Of a stretch of 64,000 nt of DNA, positions 16,451 to 25,879 are shown one piece after another. The position numbers and the translations under genes were made by a program. The notes below the pieces were generated by a model that saw only the letters and a list, made by a program, of their open reading frames with translations, did no database searches and had not been told where the DNA came from. Where the stretch lies: assembly GCF_009933135.1 (NCBI RefSeq), contig NZ_MAEH01000014.1, positions 1 through 64,000 on the forward strand. Direction: 5' to 3'. Source of the DNA: Candidatus Enterococcus leclercqii. GTDB taxonomy: Bacteria; Bacillota; Bacilli; Lactobacillales; Enterococcaceae. Numbering within the stretch: position 1 is the stretch's first letter; every line of letters begins with the position of its first letter.

Positions 16451-16570
16451 TCTGACAAGCTTTCTGTCAACCTCCTCTAAAGCGGACACTACTAAATATG
16501 AGCCGCAAGCCAAAAGAGACACGTAGCTTCCACTGTTTATTAATGGAAGTTGCGTGTCTCTTGTTTGTTG
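16451..16570 (+). repeat. Dispersed 3' repeat, copy A (after thioesterase)
   Basis: Starts 12 nt after the thioesterase stop. Stem-loop 1 is TGACA (16453-16457) with TGTCA (16465-16469). The core reads ACCTCCTCTAAAGC, then AATATGAGCCGC. The terminal hairpin has AAGAGACACG (16514-16523) with CGTGTCTCTT (16553-16562), plus inner CTTCCA/TGGAAG. It lies between convergent genes and probably ends both transcripts. Confidence 0.75.
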
Positions 16571-16712
16571 AATATGTCATGCATTTTTTGCAGGTACGGT
16601 CACGTTTTTTTACGGAGAAAGCCCCAAGGAGTGCATCCAATATACTTTGTTTAAGCTTTGAAATAGTTGGCATTGCTCGGTGTTACAGCCTTGCTTTTTG
16701 TAAAATTGCAGC

Positions 16713-17681
16713 TTAGTTTTCCATGAAAGTCATCAATTCTTCACGGCTCAAGTGGCGGTTATGGGCAATCAGCAATTTAATACGAGCTTTTTGAGAATTG
16801 AGGCTGTTGGAGAAGATGATGCCCATTTCCTGTAGTTGGCGTCCGCCGCCGGTATAGCTATAGACGGGTTCGGCCACCCCGTTGAAGCAGCGGGACACTA
16901 AAACGATCGGTAGCCCACGATCTAACATCTGTTGTAGAGGTGGGAGCGTATCCGGAGGCAGATTGCCAGCTCCCAGGGCTTCAATCACCAAGCCGTCGAT
17001 ACTGCTTTGAGCTAAAGCCGTAAACAGTTCCCCATGCATCCCGGCATAAGCTTTGATGATAGGAATCAAGCCGTCTACGCGATCCACATCCCAATGAGGT
17101 GCGGGTAGTAGTTCTTGCATGAAGAGAATGCGACTTTTAGTCACCAGACCAATAGGCCCCAAAGTTGGCGTGCGGAAAGTCGCAACATTGGTAGTGTGAG
17201 TCTTCGTCACGTAACGAGCAGAGTGAATTTCGTCATTCATCACCACCATGACACCTTTATCCACTGCTTTATCGCAGGCAGCGACCCGAATGGCACTTTC
17301 AAAATTGTAAAGACCATCACTGCCTAGTTCGTTGGAAGAGCGCATGGCTCCGGTGACTACGATAGGAAGCAGATTACCAATAGTGGTATCCAAAAAGAAG
17401 GCTGTCTCTTCCAGCGTATCGGTCCCGTGGGTGATGACTATACTGTCAAAACCAGCAATTTTGGCAATCTGGATTCGTTCTTTGAGTTGAAGCATGTGTT
17501 CCGGCGTGATCTGAGGGCTGGGGAGATTAAAGATATCTTCCACTACCAACTCGACATCTAGAGGAAGTGCCACCGACGCATCCATTAGCGGATTTGCCAC
17601 ATCTGGTGTGACCCCGCCAGTCAAGGCATCTTCTTTCATGGCAATGGTGCCGCCGGTATGAAGAACCAGTATTTTTTTCAT
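16713..17681 (-). CDS. ansA: L-asparaginase, type I
   Basis: A 322-residue asparaginase hydrolysing asparagine to aspartate and ammonia. Thr12 in H-T-G-G-T-I-A (8-14) is the first catalytic Thr, and H-G-T-D-T-L-E-E (85-92) carries the second Thr-Asp pair. There is no signal peptide, so it is cytoplasmic. AGGTGG lies 4 nt before the ATG. It is divergent from a HAD hydrolase gene and convergent with the thioesterase across repeat copy A. Confidence 0.95.
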   Translation of the reverse strand: MKKILVLHTGGTIAMKEDALTGGVTPDVANPLMDASVALPLDVELVVEDIFNLPSPQITPEHMLQLKERIQIAKIAGFDSIVITHGTDTLEETAFFLDTTIGNLLPIVVTGAMRSSNELGSDGLYNFESAIRVAACDKAVDKGVMVVMNDEIHSARYVTKTHTTNVATFRTPTLGPIGLVTKSRILFMQELLPAPHWDVDRVDGLIPIIKAYAGMHGELFTALAQSSIDGLVIEALGAGNLPPDTLPPLQQMLDRGLPIVLVSRCFNGVAEPVYSYTGGGRQLQEMGIIFSNSLNSQKARIKLLIAHNRHLSREELMTFMEN

Positions 17682-17805
17682 TGAGCCACCTACTTTGAAA
17701 ATAATTTTAGTAAAACCAGCGGATTTTCGACCCGTTGTTTATTTCGAAGCCATTGTATCATGATACCTGAAATCCCCCAAGCAACAAAAAACGCCGACGC
17801 ATCAC

Positions 17806-17834
17806 TTACCATTTTCCCGTGGTTTTGATATGAT
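17806..17834 (+). promoter_or_regulatory. Promoter of the HAD hydrolase operon
   Basis: TTACCA, 17 bp, TATGAT; start point about 30 nt before the ATG at 17871. Confidence 0.6.
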
Positions 17835-17870
17835 AAAGTCATTGAAGTCATAAGAAAGGGAGGAAGACGC

Positions 17871-18707
17871 ATGATTAAAGCAATCTTTTTTGATATCGAT
17901 GGGACACTGCTTTCAGCTGGCGGTCATGTGCTTCCTAGCACCAAAAAAGCAATCCGTGCAGCGCAAGAACGGGGAATATTGGTGGGAGTTGCTACCGGTC
18001 GTGACCCTGCTAAAGTGGGGCGTTTATTAAAATGCCTGCCATTGGATATGTATGTTACCTATAACGGCCAGTTAGTTTATACCAACGAAGACCTCGTTTA
18101 CTCGCGAACTTTTGAGCGAGAAGCTTTGGAGCAAATCGTCAGCTACGCCGATCAAAACAGTCGGTCCGTGAATTTTGGCTTGAGAGAACAAGTCATCGGC
18201 AGTCGCTTGATGAAATTGGGCCAGTCGGTAATCGGCCAGCGCTTGGTCCGCTTTTTGCCCCGCAGTTTGCCCGTCGGATTCATGAAAGGGGCGCTGCAAA
18301 AAATTCATTTTTTGCGTTCGGACTTGCATTATCGGCGGATGGGAATTTTGGATCAACCGGTGTACCAATGCATGATGTTCAGTCCCGTTGCTGGAGATCG
18401 GCGCTTGGCGGCGGCATTGCCAGGCTGTGATTTATTGCGCTCCAATACTTTTTCAGTGGATATCGTGCCAAAGGGAGGTTCCAAATTAGCGGGAATCCAG
18501 CATGTGTTGACAGAAAAAGGCATCGATACCAAAGAGGTGATGGCTTTTGGCGATCACCTCAATGACATTGACATGCTAAAGGGTGTAGGAATTGGGGTAG
18601 CAATGGGAAACGGCCAGCAACAAGCCAAAGCTGCGGCAGATTACGTCACTGGCTCCAATAATTCCGATGGGATTGCCCAAGCTCTTAGACACTATCGAAT
18701 CATATGA
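17871..18707 (+). CDS. Cof-type HAD-IIB hydrolase
   Basis: A 278-residue sugar-phosphate phosphatase-like protein: motif I D-I-D-G-T (8-12), motif II around V-A-T-G-R-D, a type IIB cap in the middle, and motif IV G-D-H-L-N-D-I-D with the following A-M-G-N. The Cof/YbjI group has broad activity on hexose phosphates and flavin or pyridoxal phosphates. It heads a three-frame operon with the split pyrophosphohydrolase 25 bp downstream. Confidence 0.88.
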   Translation: MIKAIFFDIDGTLLSAGGHVLPSTKKAIRAAQERGILVGVATGRDPAKVGRLLKCLPLDMYVTYNGQLVYTNEDLVYSRTFEREALEQIVSYADQNSRSVNFGLREQVIGSRLMKLGQSVIGQRLVRFLPRSLPVGFMKGALQKIHFLRSDLHYRRMGILDQPVYQCMMFSPVAGDRRLAAALPGCDLLRSNTFSVDIVPKGGSKLAGIQHVLTEKGIDTKEVMAFGDHLNDIDMLKGVGIGVAMGNGQQQAKAAADYVTGSNNSDGIAQALRHYRII

Positions 18708-18732
18708 TTGCTTGCTAAAGGAGAAATAACTA

Positions 18733-18993
18733 ATGACTGAGACAAAAAATAAGACGCCTTATGAAATGGTGGCGGCTTTTCATGATATTTTTGATCCTAG
18801 AAAGTCCCCACAACCCACGGCTTTTGATTTTCAAGAAGCTCTTTTTCGCGCAGATTTCAAAGTCGAAGAACTGGTCGAATTCTTATATGCCGCAGCCGCT
18901 GGCGATCACCGGCTATTTGACCAACAAGTGGAAGCACTCCATGAGGCAATTGATCGCGCACAGGCGAAGGTTTTACAAAAAAAGAGCCAGTGA
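18733..18993 (+). CDS. PRA-PH/MazG-like pyrophosphohydrolase, N-terminal part
   Basis: An 86-residue frame covering what looks like the first half of a roughly 175-residue nucleotide pyrophosphohydrolase (all-alpha NTP-PPase type): V-x-x-F-H-x-x-F, then F-R-x-D-F-K-V-E-E-L-V-E-F-L-Y-A-A-A-A-G-D, with the acidic metal-binding helix E-E-L-x-E. AAAGGAG precedes the ATG. It stops at a TGA 7 nt after a slippery A AAA AAG (18978-18984). A -1 shift there continues in frame into the next reading frame, giving ...Q-K-K-E-P-V-T-D-A-L. Either a programmed shift, a real frameshift mutation, or an A7 homopolymer sequencing error. Confidence 0.65.
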   Translation: MTETKNKTPYEMVAAFHDIFDPRKSPQPTAFDFQEALFRADFKVEELVEFLYAAAAGDHRLFDQQVEALHEAIDRAQAKVLQKKSQ

Positions 18994-19262
18994 CCGATGC
19001 CTTGGTGGCTCAAACGGATGCATTGACGGATTTGTTATACCTGACTTATGGGAGCTTTGCTTTGATGGGGGTCGATCCCCAGCCAATTATGGCCATCGTG
19101 CATGAGGCAAATATGGGCAAGCTGTTTCCTGACGGCAAGCCTCATTATGATCCTGTCACGAACAAAGTAATGAAACCGGCAAACTGGGCTGAAGAATTCG
19201 CGCCGGAAGCCAAAATCAAAGAAGAATTGCAGCGCCAACTTCGACAAGGACAAGAAAATTGA
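18990..19262 (+). CDS. PRA-PH/MazG-like pyrophosphohydrolase, C-terminal part
   Basis: A 90-residue frame with the rest of the fold: A-Q-T-D-A-L-T-D-L-L-Y-L-T-Y-G (second acidic helix), V-H-E-A-N-M-G-K-L-F-P-D-G-K and the end motif V-M-K-P-A-N-W typical of this family. It could start alone at the GTG overlapping the upstream TGA (GTGA, 18990-18993) or, more likely by homology, be reached by a -1 shift at the A7 run. Whether one fused protein or two subunits are made cannot be decided here. Confidence 0.65.
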   Translation: MTDALVAQTDALTDLLYLTYGSFALMGVDPQPIMAIVHEANMGKLFPDGKPHYDPVTNKVMKPANWAEEFAPEAKIKEELQRQLRQGQEN

Positions 19263-19326
19263 TCAAAGGTACGGCTAAATTCAAGTCTGACCTGCTAAAC
19301 TTCTTTTAAACTGTTAAACAAAGTCG

Positions 19327-19404
19327 AAAAAACCGTGCTGTCTGAAGACCCGCCAACTGCCATATTTTGGCAACTGGCTATGTCTTAGACAGCACGGCTT
19401 TTGT
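19327..19404. terminator. Bidirectional terminator, aspartokinase/pyrophosphohydrolase
   Basis: Long arms built on AAAACCGTGCTGTCT / AGACAGCACGGCTTTT, with inner GAAGAC/GTCTT pairing. It serves converging transcripts from both sides. Confidence 0.88.
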
Positions 19405-20754
19405 TTAGTCAAAAAAGGTGTAATACAAGGTGCGGATAGCCAATTTCTCTTGGTCTTTATGGATGCCGAACATGATGCTGACTTCAGAAGAGCCTTGGTT
19501 AATCATTTCCAAGTTGATTCGTTTGCGAGCCAGTGCGGCAGTACTTTCTGATGTGACCCCGACTCGTTGACGCATTCCTTCACCCACCACCATAATCATG
19601 GAAAGATCATGGGTGATGCGCAGTTCATCTGGATCAATTTCATAAGCAATCTTACGCATCAGCTGTTCTTGCAGCTCATTGTCTAACTGATTGCTGCGAA
19701 TGACAATTGAGATGTCATCAATTCCAGAAGGCATGTGTTCATAGCCGATACCAAACTCTTCTAAAATTGTCAGTACACGGCGGGTAAAGCCAATTTCTCG
19801 GTTCATCAGATATTTGCTGATGTAAATCATGCTGAAACCTTCATCACTGGCAATCCCGATGACTGGCTTTTCATGCTGATCGCGCTTGGGAATAATCTTG
19901 GTTCCCTTACAGTTGGGATTGTTGGTATTTTTGATAACCACTGGAATCTTCGCACGATAAGAAGGCATTAGCGCCTCATCATGGAAGACCGTAAAGCCGG
20001 CATAAGCCAGTTCTCGCATTTCCCGATAGGTCAGTTCTTTGATGATTTCAGGATGATGAACATACCCGGGATGGGCGGAGTAGATTCCGTCAACATCCGT
20101 GAAGTTTTCATAGAGATCCGCCTTCACACCGGCGGCGACAATCGAGCCACTGATATCTGACCCCCCGCGAGAGAAGGTACAAATATTGCCTTCTTCGGTG
20201 TAGCCGAAAAATCCGGGAATCACCAGGACAGCTTCTGAGTCGGCCCATTTATAGATTTTTTTGTATGCCTTGTAGAGGACCCGGGCGTTGCCGGGTTCGT
20301 CAGAAACTAAAATCCCCAGCTCTTTAGGATTGATATAGCGAGCATTGACGCCTTCTGCCTGCAAGATTCCGGCAATCAGCTTGGCATTGTTGTCCTCTCC
20401 TCGACTTAAAATATGATCGTAAAGATGAGGATTATTTTCAATAGGCAGCTGATTCACCGCCTCCAGATCAAGCCGAATCGCAGCCAGGTGTTCTTCATCG
20501 ACTTCAAAGGCCTCACCAATCTCCAGATAGCGGGAGAAAATCTCCTCAATAACCGGTGAGAGACTTTTATGGGCCAATTTTCTTTCATATAGTTGAATCA
20601 ACAGATCAGTCACTTTAGTGTCAGAACTGTTCCGCTTCCCCGGTGCGGAAACCACAACAAAACGCCGGGTTGGATCATCTTTGACGATAGCCACAACTTT
20701 GCGAACCTGTGCACTGGAAGCAAGCGAACTGCCTCCGAATTTGATAACCTTCAT
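19405..20754 (-). CDS. Aspartokinase
   Basis: A 449-residue monofunctional aspartate kinase, the first step to lysine, threonine and methionine. The kinase domain opens with V-I-K-F-G-G-S-S (3-10) and contains V-V-S-A-P-G-K-R and the S-R-G-G-S-D-I-S-G loop. Two ACT domains occupy about residues 300-449 and would bind the feedback amino acid. It stands alone rather than with asd or hom. No lysine riboswitch is seen upstream; only a hairpin AGGCATC/GATGCCT at 20782-20803 lies before the ribosome site. Which end product controls it is unknown. Confidence 0.93.
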   Translation of the reverse strand: MKVIKFGGSSLASSAQVRKVVAIVKDDPTRRFVVVSAPGKRNSSDTKVTDLLIQLYERKLAHKSLSPVIEEIFSRYLEIGEAFEVDEEHLAAIRLDLEAVNQLPIENNPHLYDHILSRGEDNNAKLIAGILQAEGVNARYINPKELGILVSDEPGNARVLYKAYKKIYKWADSEAVLVIPGFFGYTEEGNICTFSRGGSDISGSIVAAGVKADLYENFTDVDGIYSAHPGYVHHPEIIKELTYREMRELAYAGFTVFHDEALMPSYRAKIPVVIKNTNNPNCKGTKIIPKRDQHEKPVIGIASDEGFSMIYISKYLMNREIGFTRRVLTILEEFGIGYEHMPSGIDDISIVIRSNQLDNELQEQLMRKIAYEIDPDELRITHDLSMIMVVGEGMRQRVGVTSESTAALARKRINLEMINQGSSEVSIMFGIHKDQEKLAIRTLYYTFFD

Positions 20755-21171
20755 GTTGACCTACCCCTTTTGTGTAAAGTGAGGCATCCACCCTCCGATG
20801 CCTTCATGACAGAAACCTAAGTATTGTTTTTAGAGTACAAAAATCTGCCACAAATTGCAAGGTGTTTCCAATTGAATTGTCAGAAAAATGGAAAATTTGC
20901 TGAAAGACTTTATAAAAACTGCTGTAAATCTTTTAAAAGTTTCTAGGGCAAAGGAAAATTTCCACAGTGTTTATGAAAATTAAGCGTTGCAAAAAAATGT
21001 AAAGTTTTTTATGATAGCTAGTGCTAGTGTTGGGGCTTTGTGCTATAATCTAGCGTAGATGCCTTTTAGGGTATTTTCCATATATACAGTGTTTTTCACT
21101 ACTTTTTTCATATAAAATAAGCCTGCTTAAAGGCATAATACCAGATATTTTGAATGCGGAGGAGACCAGCA
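20755..21171. promoter_or_regulatory. Divergent aspartokinase/ezrA intergenic region
   Basis: No gene seen. For ezrA an extended -10 (TGC TATAAT, about 21041-21050) lacks a good -35. A later stretch around 21058-21140 has complementary segments (TGCCTTT ... AAAGGCA), so the ezrA leader of about 120 nt can fold. The aspartokinase side has the hairpin at 20782-20803. Confidence 0.45.
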
Positions 21172-22893
21172 ATGTCTACACAAGTTATCATCGGGATCAT
21201 CATCGCCATCGTCGTCGTGGCAGCCATCTTATATGGTGTCGGTTTTGTGATGAGGAAAAAGAATCAGGATAAGCTTCATGAGTTGGAAAAACGGCGGGAA
21301 GCACTCTTCGATCTGCCGGTCCTGGAAGAAGTCGACGATGTGAAAAAGATGCATCTGGTAGGACAAAGCCAAAACACCTTCCGCGAATGGAATCAAAAAT
21401 GGACGGATATCTCCACTTCTTCTTTTGCGGAATTGGAAAGCCGCATTTTCGAGGTAGAGAGCCTAAATGAAACTTTCCGGTTTATGAAAGCTAAAGCGGC
21501 TATTGTGGATGCCGAAGAAACCATGAACGAAATGGAAACCGAAGTCGAGCAAGTCAGAAACGGCTTGAAAGAATTGCGGGAATCAGAGGAACGCAATTCA
21601 TTGGAAGTCCAAAAAGCGCTGGATGTCTACGAAGAGTTGAAAAAGACATTGCGGGAAAACGGAGAGGAATATGGTCCAGCCTATTCCGAACTGCAAAAAC
21701 AACTGAAAAATATCGAGATCGAATTTACCCAATTCGTAACACTGAATACTTCCGGCGATCCGGTTGAAGCTCGGGAAGTACTGGAACAAGCCGAACAGCA
21801 CACCTATGAGTTGGAAGATACGATGAAGCGTATCCCGGCAGCCTATGAAGAATTGAACAAAACTTTCCCGGATCAGCTCAAAGAAATCCAAGAAGGTTAC
21901 AAAAAACTGTTGTCAGACAACTACGTCTTTCCAGAAGAGAACTTCCAAACTGAAATTGACCGCGTGAAAAAGCGCGTTGAAAAATCAATGGGAGATCTGG
22001 AAAAAACCGAAGTTCAAACGGTGGAAGTTGCCAATCGCGACACGGCCAGTGCGATTGATTCACTGTACACAGTCATGGAACGAGAAATGGATGCCCGCAA
22101 ATACGTGCACAAAAATCGTCCTGTTGTAGAAGAATACATTCAACATGCCAATAAGAATAATCATCAGCTGATGATTGAGATTGACCATACCTCTCAAAGT
22201 TATACGTTGAATCACAACGAATTGGGCAAGGTTCGTGGTTTCCAACAAGAAATCGACGAGCTAAACCGTCAGAAAAATGTAATCCATCCAAAACTGGATA
22301 ACCACGAATTGCCATTTTCTGATGCGCAAACTTTCTATAAAGATGCCTACAAGATATTAGATGATGTGGAAGGCCAACAAGTAGAGATTGACAATGGCTT
22401 GCGAGAACTGCGACAAGGGGAACAAGCTGCTCAGAAAAAAATCGAGCAGTATGAATTCCGCTTACGCAACTTAAAACGCTATGTGGAAAAACAACGCTTG
22501 CCAGGCTTGCCAGGAGATTATCTAGAAGGGTTCTTCATGGCCACCGACCGCGTGGAAGACTTAAGCAAAGCCTTGAATAAGATTCGGGTCAACATGGTAG
22601 AGGTCAACAAATTGGTGGCCGATTGCGAAAGCGACATCAAGGCTCTAGAAACCAAAACCAACGATTTGGTGGATGCAGCAGCATTGACTGAACAAATGAT
22701 GCAATACGCGAATCGTTACCGTCATTCTCATCCTGAGATCAAAGCGGCCATCGATCGTAGCCTGAGCTTATTTAGTAAAGAATACAAGTATCAAGCTGCT
22801 TTGGACGAAATTGGTCAAGCCTTGGAACGAGTAGAACCGGGTGCCTTCAAACGTATCGAAAGCTTCTACTTCAATAACCGCGACCTGGTTTAA
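21172..22893 (+). CDS. ezrA: Septation ring formation regulator EzrA
   Basis: A 573-residue protein with one N-terminal membrane helix (about residues 5-27, N-terminus outside) followed by some 540 residues of cytoplasmic coiled coil arranged as spectrin-like repeats. This is the normal EzrA layout. It binds FtsZ, limits Z-ring formation to midcell and links it to wall enzymes. The start at 21172 has GGAGGAG upstream; the frame's earlier ATG codons do not. It is monocistronic with a clear terminator; nifS-type and thiI genes downstream match the order known around ezrA in related genera. Confidence 0.96.
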   Translation: MSTQVIIGIIIAIVVVAAILYGVGFVMRKKNQDKLHELEKRREALFDLPVLEEVDDVKKMHLVGQSQNTFREWNQKWTDISTSSFAELESRIFEVESLNETFRFMKAKAAIVDAEETMNEMETEVEQVRNGLKELRESEERNSLEVQKALDVYEELKKTLRENGEEYGPAYSELQKQLKNIEIEFTQFVTLNTSGDPVEAREVLEQAEQHTYELEDTMKRIPAAYEELNKTFPDQLKEIQEGYKKLLSDNYVFPEENFQTEIDRVKKRVEKSMGDLEKTEVQTVEVANRDTASAIDSLYTVMEREMDARKYVHKNRPVVEEYIQHANKNNHQLMIEIDHTSQSYTLNHNELGKVRGFQQEIDELNRQKNVIHPKLDNHELPFSDAQTFYKDAYKILDDVEGQQVEIDNGLRELRQGEQAAQKKIEQYEFRLRNLKRYVEKQRLPGLPGDYLEGFFMATDRVEDLSKALNKIRVNMVEVNKLVADCESDIKALETKTNDLVDAAALTEQMMQYANRYRHSHPEIKAAIDRSLSLFSKEYKYQAALDEIGQALERVEPGAFKRIESFYFNNRDLV

Positions 22894-22913
22894 GTCACAA
22901 CCTGTCAATAACC

Positions 22914-22948
22914 AAAGACCTTCCGTGAAAGTTCGGAAGGTCTTTTTC
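22914..22948 (+). terminator. Terminator of ezrA
   Basis: Arms AAAGACCTTCCG / CGGAAGGTCTTT then T-rich tail. Confidence 0.92.
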
Positions 22949-23080
22949 TATCGAAAGCTTTTAAAGCTACGGATAGGACGGTTAAAAGTTTTTACAGAGG
23001 GGCTGTTCTATTCTGCCGACAGAACGATCACAAAATGCACATTGACGCGTTGTTAAAGTTTTAAGACCGAGTAAGGTCCC

Positions 23081-23109
23081 TTGAAAGGCAGGATAACAAC
23101 GTATATAAT
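23081..23109 (+). promoter_or_regulatory. Promoter of cysteine desulfurase-thiI operon
   Basis: TTGAAA, 17 bp, TATAAT; start point near 23116, about 70 nt before the ATG. Confidence 0.8.
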
Positions 23110-23183
23110 GAGAAAGAATTTTTGCCTGCCGCTGCTCAGTACTTTTAGTTGGGCCCAGGGTAGGAACAGAGAGGACCGTAATT

Positions 23184-24326
23184 ATGATATATTTTGACAA
23201 CAGTGCCACTACCGCTATTCATCCATTGGCACTGGATGCTTACGTAAAAACCAGCCAGAAAATTATGGGCAATCCTTCCAGTCTGCATGATCTGGGGACA
23301 CAGGCGAATCGTTTGATGCAGCAGGCTCGCAAGCAAATTGCCGGTATTTTGGCAGTATCACCTCATGAAATCTGGTTTACTTCCGGTGGAACAGAAGGCG
23401 ATAACTGGGTGTTGAAGGGAACGGCTCTTGCTAAAAAGTCTTTTGGCAATCATCTAATTATCTCTGCTGTTGAACATCCAGCAGTTTCTGAGACCGCTCA
23501 ACAGCTGGCAGAATTAGGCTTTGAAGTGAGCATTGCACCAGTGAACAAAGAAGGCTTCGTTGATGTGGACCAGCTGGCAGCACTTATTCGCAAAGAGACG
23601 ATTTTAGTCTCGGTGATGGCAGTAAACAATGAAGTTGGGATGATTCAACCCATCCAAGCAATCAGCGAGCTGCTGAAGAATTATCCGAAAATCCATTTCC
23701 ATGTGGATGCGGTTCAAGCGATTGTCAAGGTTCCTCAAGAACTCTGGCTAACAGAGCGAGTGGATTTTGCGACTTTTTCCGCCCATAAATTTCATGGACC
23801 ACGAGGCGTTGGCTTTATCTATTGGCGAGAAGGCCGCAAACTAGCGCCACTTATGACCGGTGGTGGACAGGAAGAAAATCATCGCAGTGGAACCGAAAAT
23901 GTTGCCGGAATTGTGGCGATGGCCAAAGCGCTACGTCTCGCTGTTGAAAAAAAAGCGGAACGACCTGCACATGTAGCAAAGTTGAAAGAATACCTGACCG
24001 AAGAACTACAGAAGTTTGCGAAGGTCACCGTCTTCAGTGGGGCAGAAAACTTCGCACCTCATATTCTGTGTTTTGCTCTACAAGGAATTCGAGGCGAGGT
24101 AATGGTTCATGCTTTGGAAGAAAAGCAAATCTACATTTCCACCACCAGCGCTTGTTCTTCCCGCAGTAAGACCGAAAGCAGCACGCTTCACGCCATGAAT
24201 GTAGCCGGCAATTTGGCAACCTCTGCTGTACGGGTCAGTTTGGACGAAAGCAATACCATGGCAGAAGTGGAACAGTTTTTGATTATTTTCAATCAGCTGT
24301 ACCGCAAATTTTCAAAAGTCAACTGA
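23184..24326 (+). CDS. Cysteine desulfurase (NifZ/IscS-like, partner of ThiI)
   Basis: A 380-residue PLP enzyme that takes sulfur from cysteine as a persulfide. The PLP lysine is K202 in S-A-H-K-F-H-G-P, preceded by the H-V-D-A-V-Q block (173-178). The mobile Cys lies in T-S-A-C-S-S-R (about 323-329). It is the short NifS/IscS class, and being directly upstream of thiI (70 bp) marks it as the dedicated sulfur donor for tRNA 4-thiouridine, as for B. subtilis NifZ-ThiI. The same pair could also serve thiamine synthesis. Confidence 0.92.
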   Translation: MIYFDNSATTAIHPLALDAYVKTSQKIMGNPSSLHDLGTQANRLMQQARKQIAGILAVSPHEIWFTSGGTEGDNWVLKGTALAKKSFGNHLIISAVEHPAVSETAQQLAELGFEVSIAPVNKEGFVDVDQLAALIRKETILVSVMAVNNEVGMIQPIQAISELLKNYPKIHFHVDAVQAIVKVPQELWLTERVDFATFSAHKFHGPRGVGFIYWREGRKLAPLMTGGGQEENHRSGTENVAGIVAMAKALRLAVEKKAERPAHVAKLKEYLTEELQKFAKVTVFSGAENFAPHILCFALQGIRGEVMVHALEEKQIYISTTSACSSRSKTESSTLHAMNVAGNLATSAVRVSLDESNTMAEVEQFLIIFNQLYRKFSKVN

Positions 24327-24396
24327 GACACAGCAAAGACCAGGCTGCTGTTTGATAGAAGCAGCTGTTCAATAGACAAGTAAAGGGGAAACGATA

Positions 24397-25620
24397 GTGA
24401 ATTTGAATTATACCGAAATCATGGTGCGTTATGGCGAGCTTTCCACCAAAGGAAAGAACCGCAGAAGCTTCATCATGCGTCTGGCAGAAAATGTCAAAGG
24501 GGCATTGGCTGCTCATTCTGAAATCATTGTTCGGGCAGACCGTGACCGGATGCACCTGTATTTGAATGGGGCGGATGCGGCACCTATCATTGAAAAGCTG
24601 AAGAAAGTCTTTGGTATCCAAAACTTTTCTCCTAGTATCCGGGTGGAAAAAGAACTTGATGTAATCATCACTGCGGTGCAAGAGCTGATGAAGGAAATTT
24701 ATACCGGTAGCGAGACCTTCAAAATTACTGCAAAACGCAGCGACCATGGCTTTGTGCAAAACTCTGATGAATTGAACCAAACACTGGGGGCAGCTGTTTT
24801 TCGGGCAATCCCCGGAATCAAAGCGCAAATGAAAAAGCCAGACATCAACTTGCGGGTGGAGATTCGGGAGAACGGTGCTTACTTGTCCTATGAAACTATC
24901 CAAGGTGCTGGTGGCTTGCCAGTAGGAACCAGCGGCCGAGGCATGCTGATGCTCTCTGGCGGTATCGATTCCCCCGTAGCCGGCTACTTGGCAATGAAGC
25001 GAGGCGTCGAGATTGAAGCTGTTCATTTTGCTTCGCCGCCTTATACCAGTGAGCAAGCCCTGCAAAAGGCCAAAGATCTGACAGTCAAATTGACCCCCTA
25101 TGTGGGCAAAATTCAATTTATTGAAGTCCCTTTCACAGAGATTCAAGAAGAAATCAAACGCAGTGTCCCCCAAGGCTATTGGATGACCTTGACTCGTCGT
25201 TTCATGCTGCGAATCACAGATGCTATTCGTGAACAACGGCGCGGCCTAGTGGTTATCAACGGCGAATCTTTAGGCCAGGTTGCTTCTCAGACCCTGCAGT
25301 CGATGGTGGCTATCAACGAAGTGACCAGTACACCAATCATTCGTCCGGTGGTAACGATGGACAAATTGGAAATCATTGAAATCGCACAAGAAATCGACAC
25401 CTTCCAATTAGCCATTCAGCCTTTTGAGGATTGCTGTACCATCTTTGCACCACCGCAGCCAAAAACACGACCAAAATTGGAAAAAGTCCATTACTACGAA
25501 GCACGTTTGGATGTTGAAGGTATGATTGCCCGTTCTTTGGCCGGTTTGAAAATTGAAGAAATTAGCCCTGACCAGGCAGCCGCTTCCCAAGCAGAAGCGG
25601 AATTTGCCGATTTGCTGTAA
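24397..25620 (+). CDS. thiI: tRNA 4-thiouridine synthetase ThiI
   Basis: A 407-residue enzyme making s4U8 in tRNA. Order: ferredoxin-like N-terminus, THUMP domain (about 60-165), then the PP-loop ATPase with S-G-G-I-D-S-P (187-193) that adenylates uridine. The rhodanese domain of E. coli ThiI is absent, as usual in Firmicutes, so sulfur arrives from the neighbouring desulfurase. The start is a GTG with AAAGGGG about 8 nt upstream. Confidence 0.96.
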   Translation: MNLNYTEIMVRYGELSTKGKNRRSFIMRLAENVKGALAAHSEIIVRADRDRMHLYLNGADAAPIIEKLKKVFGIQNFSPSIRVEKELDVIITAVQELMKEIYTGSETFKITAKRSDHGFVQNSDELNQTLGAAVFRAIPGIKAQMKKPDINLRVEIRENGAYLSYETIQGAGGLPVGTSGRGMLMLSGGIDSPVAGYLAMKRGVEIEAVHFASPPYTSEQALQKAKDLTVKLTPYVGKIQFIEVPFTEIQEEIKRSVPQGYWMTLTRRFMLRITDAIREQRRGLVVINGESLGQVASQTLQSMVAINEVTSTPIIRPVVTMDKLEIIEIAQEIDTFQLAIQPFEDCCTIFAPPQPKTRPKLEKVHYYEARLDVEGMIARSLAGLKIEEISPDQAAASQAEAEFADLL

Positions 25621-25658
25621 GAAAAGAAAGCTGTCCGGAGCGGGCGGCTTTTTTCTTA
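25621..25658 (+). terminator. Terminator of thiI
   Basis: Arms AGAAAGC / GCTTTTTT with a GC-rich loop region that pairs further (CCG/CGG), and T run. Confidence 0.75.
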
Positions 25659-25814
25659 TGAAATCAGTTGGGAGCGGGCAGCTGTCACCAATACAGCTAG
25701 TTTGATTGCTTGGAATAATTTCACAAATCTTCCGCTAATAATCAAAGGTGGTTATTGTGCAGGAGCGCATGAGATAAAAATGACAAATCATCTTTGTGAA
25801 GAAACTAAAAAACG

Positions 25815-25843
25815 TTGCGTATCTGTGGCTGTCGTGATACACT
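25815..25843 (+). promoter_or_regulatory. Promoter of rex
   Basis: TTGCGT, 17 bp, TACACT. A half site TTTGTGAA lies just upstream (about 25793), resembling half of a Rex operator; a full palindrome is not present. Confidence 0.6.
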
Positions 25844-25879
25844 AACTATGTGAAAAAACGAACAAAGGAGCTTCCACCA

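Noticed and set aside
19327-19404. Aspartokinase terminator as a repeat copy
   Set aside because: Strong hairpin, but the upstream sequence shows only chance similarity to the core.
20755-20830. Lysine riboswitch before aspartokinase
   Set aside because: Only one small hairpin is present; the conserved lysine-riboswitch core is absent.
24319-25236. 305-codon frame antisense to thiI
   Set aside because: Shadow frame; thiI on the other strand has clear domains and a ribosome site.
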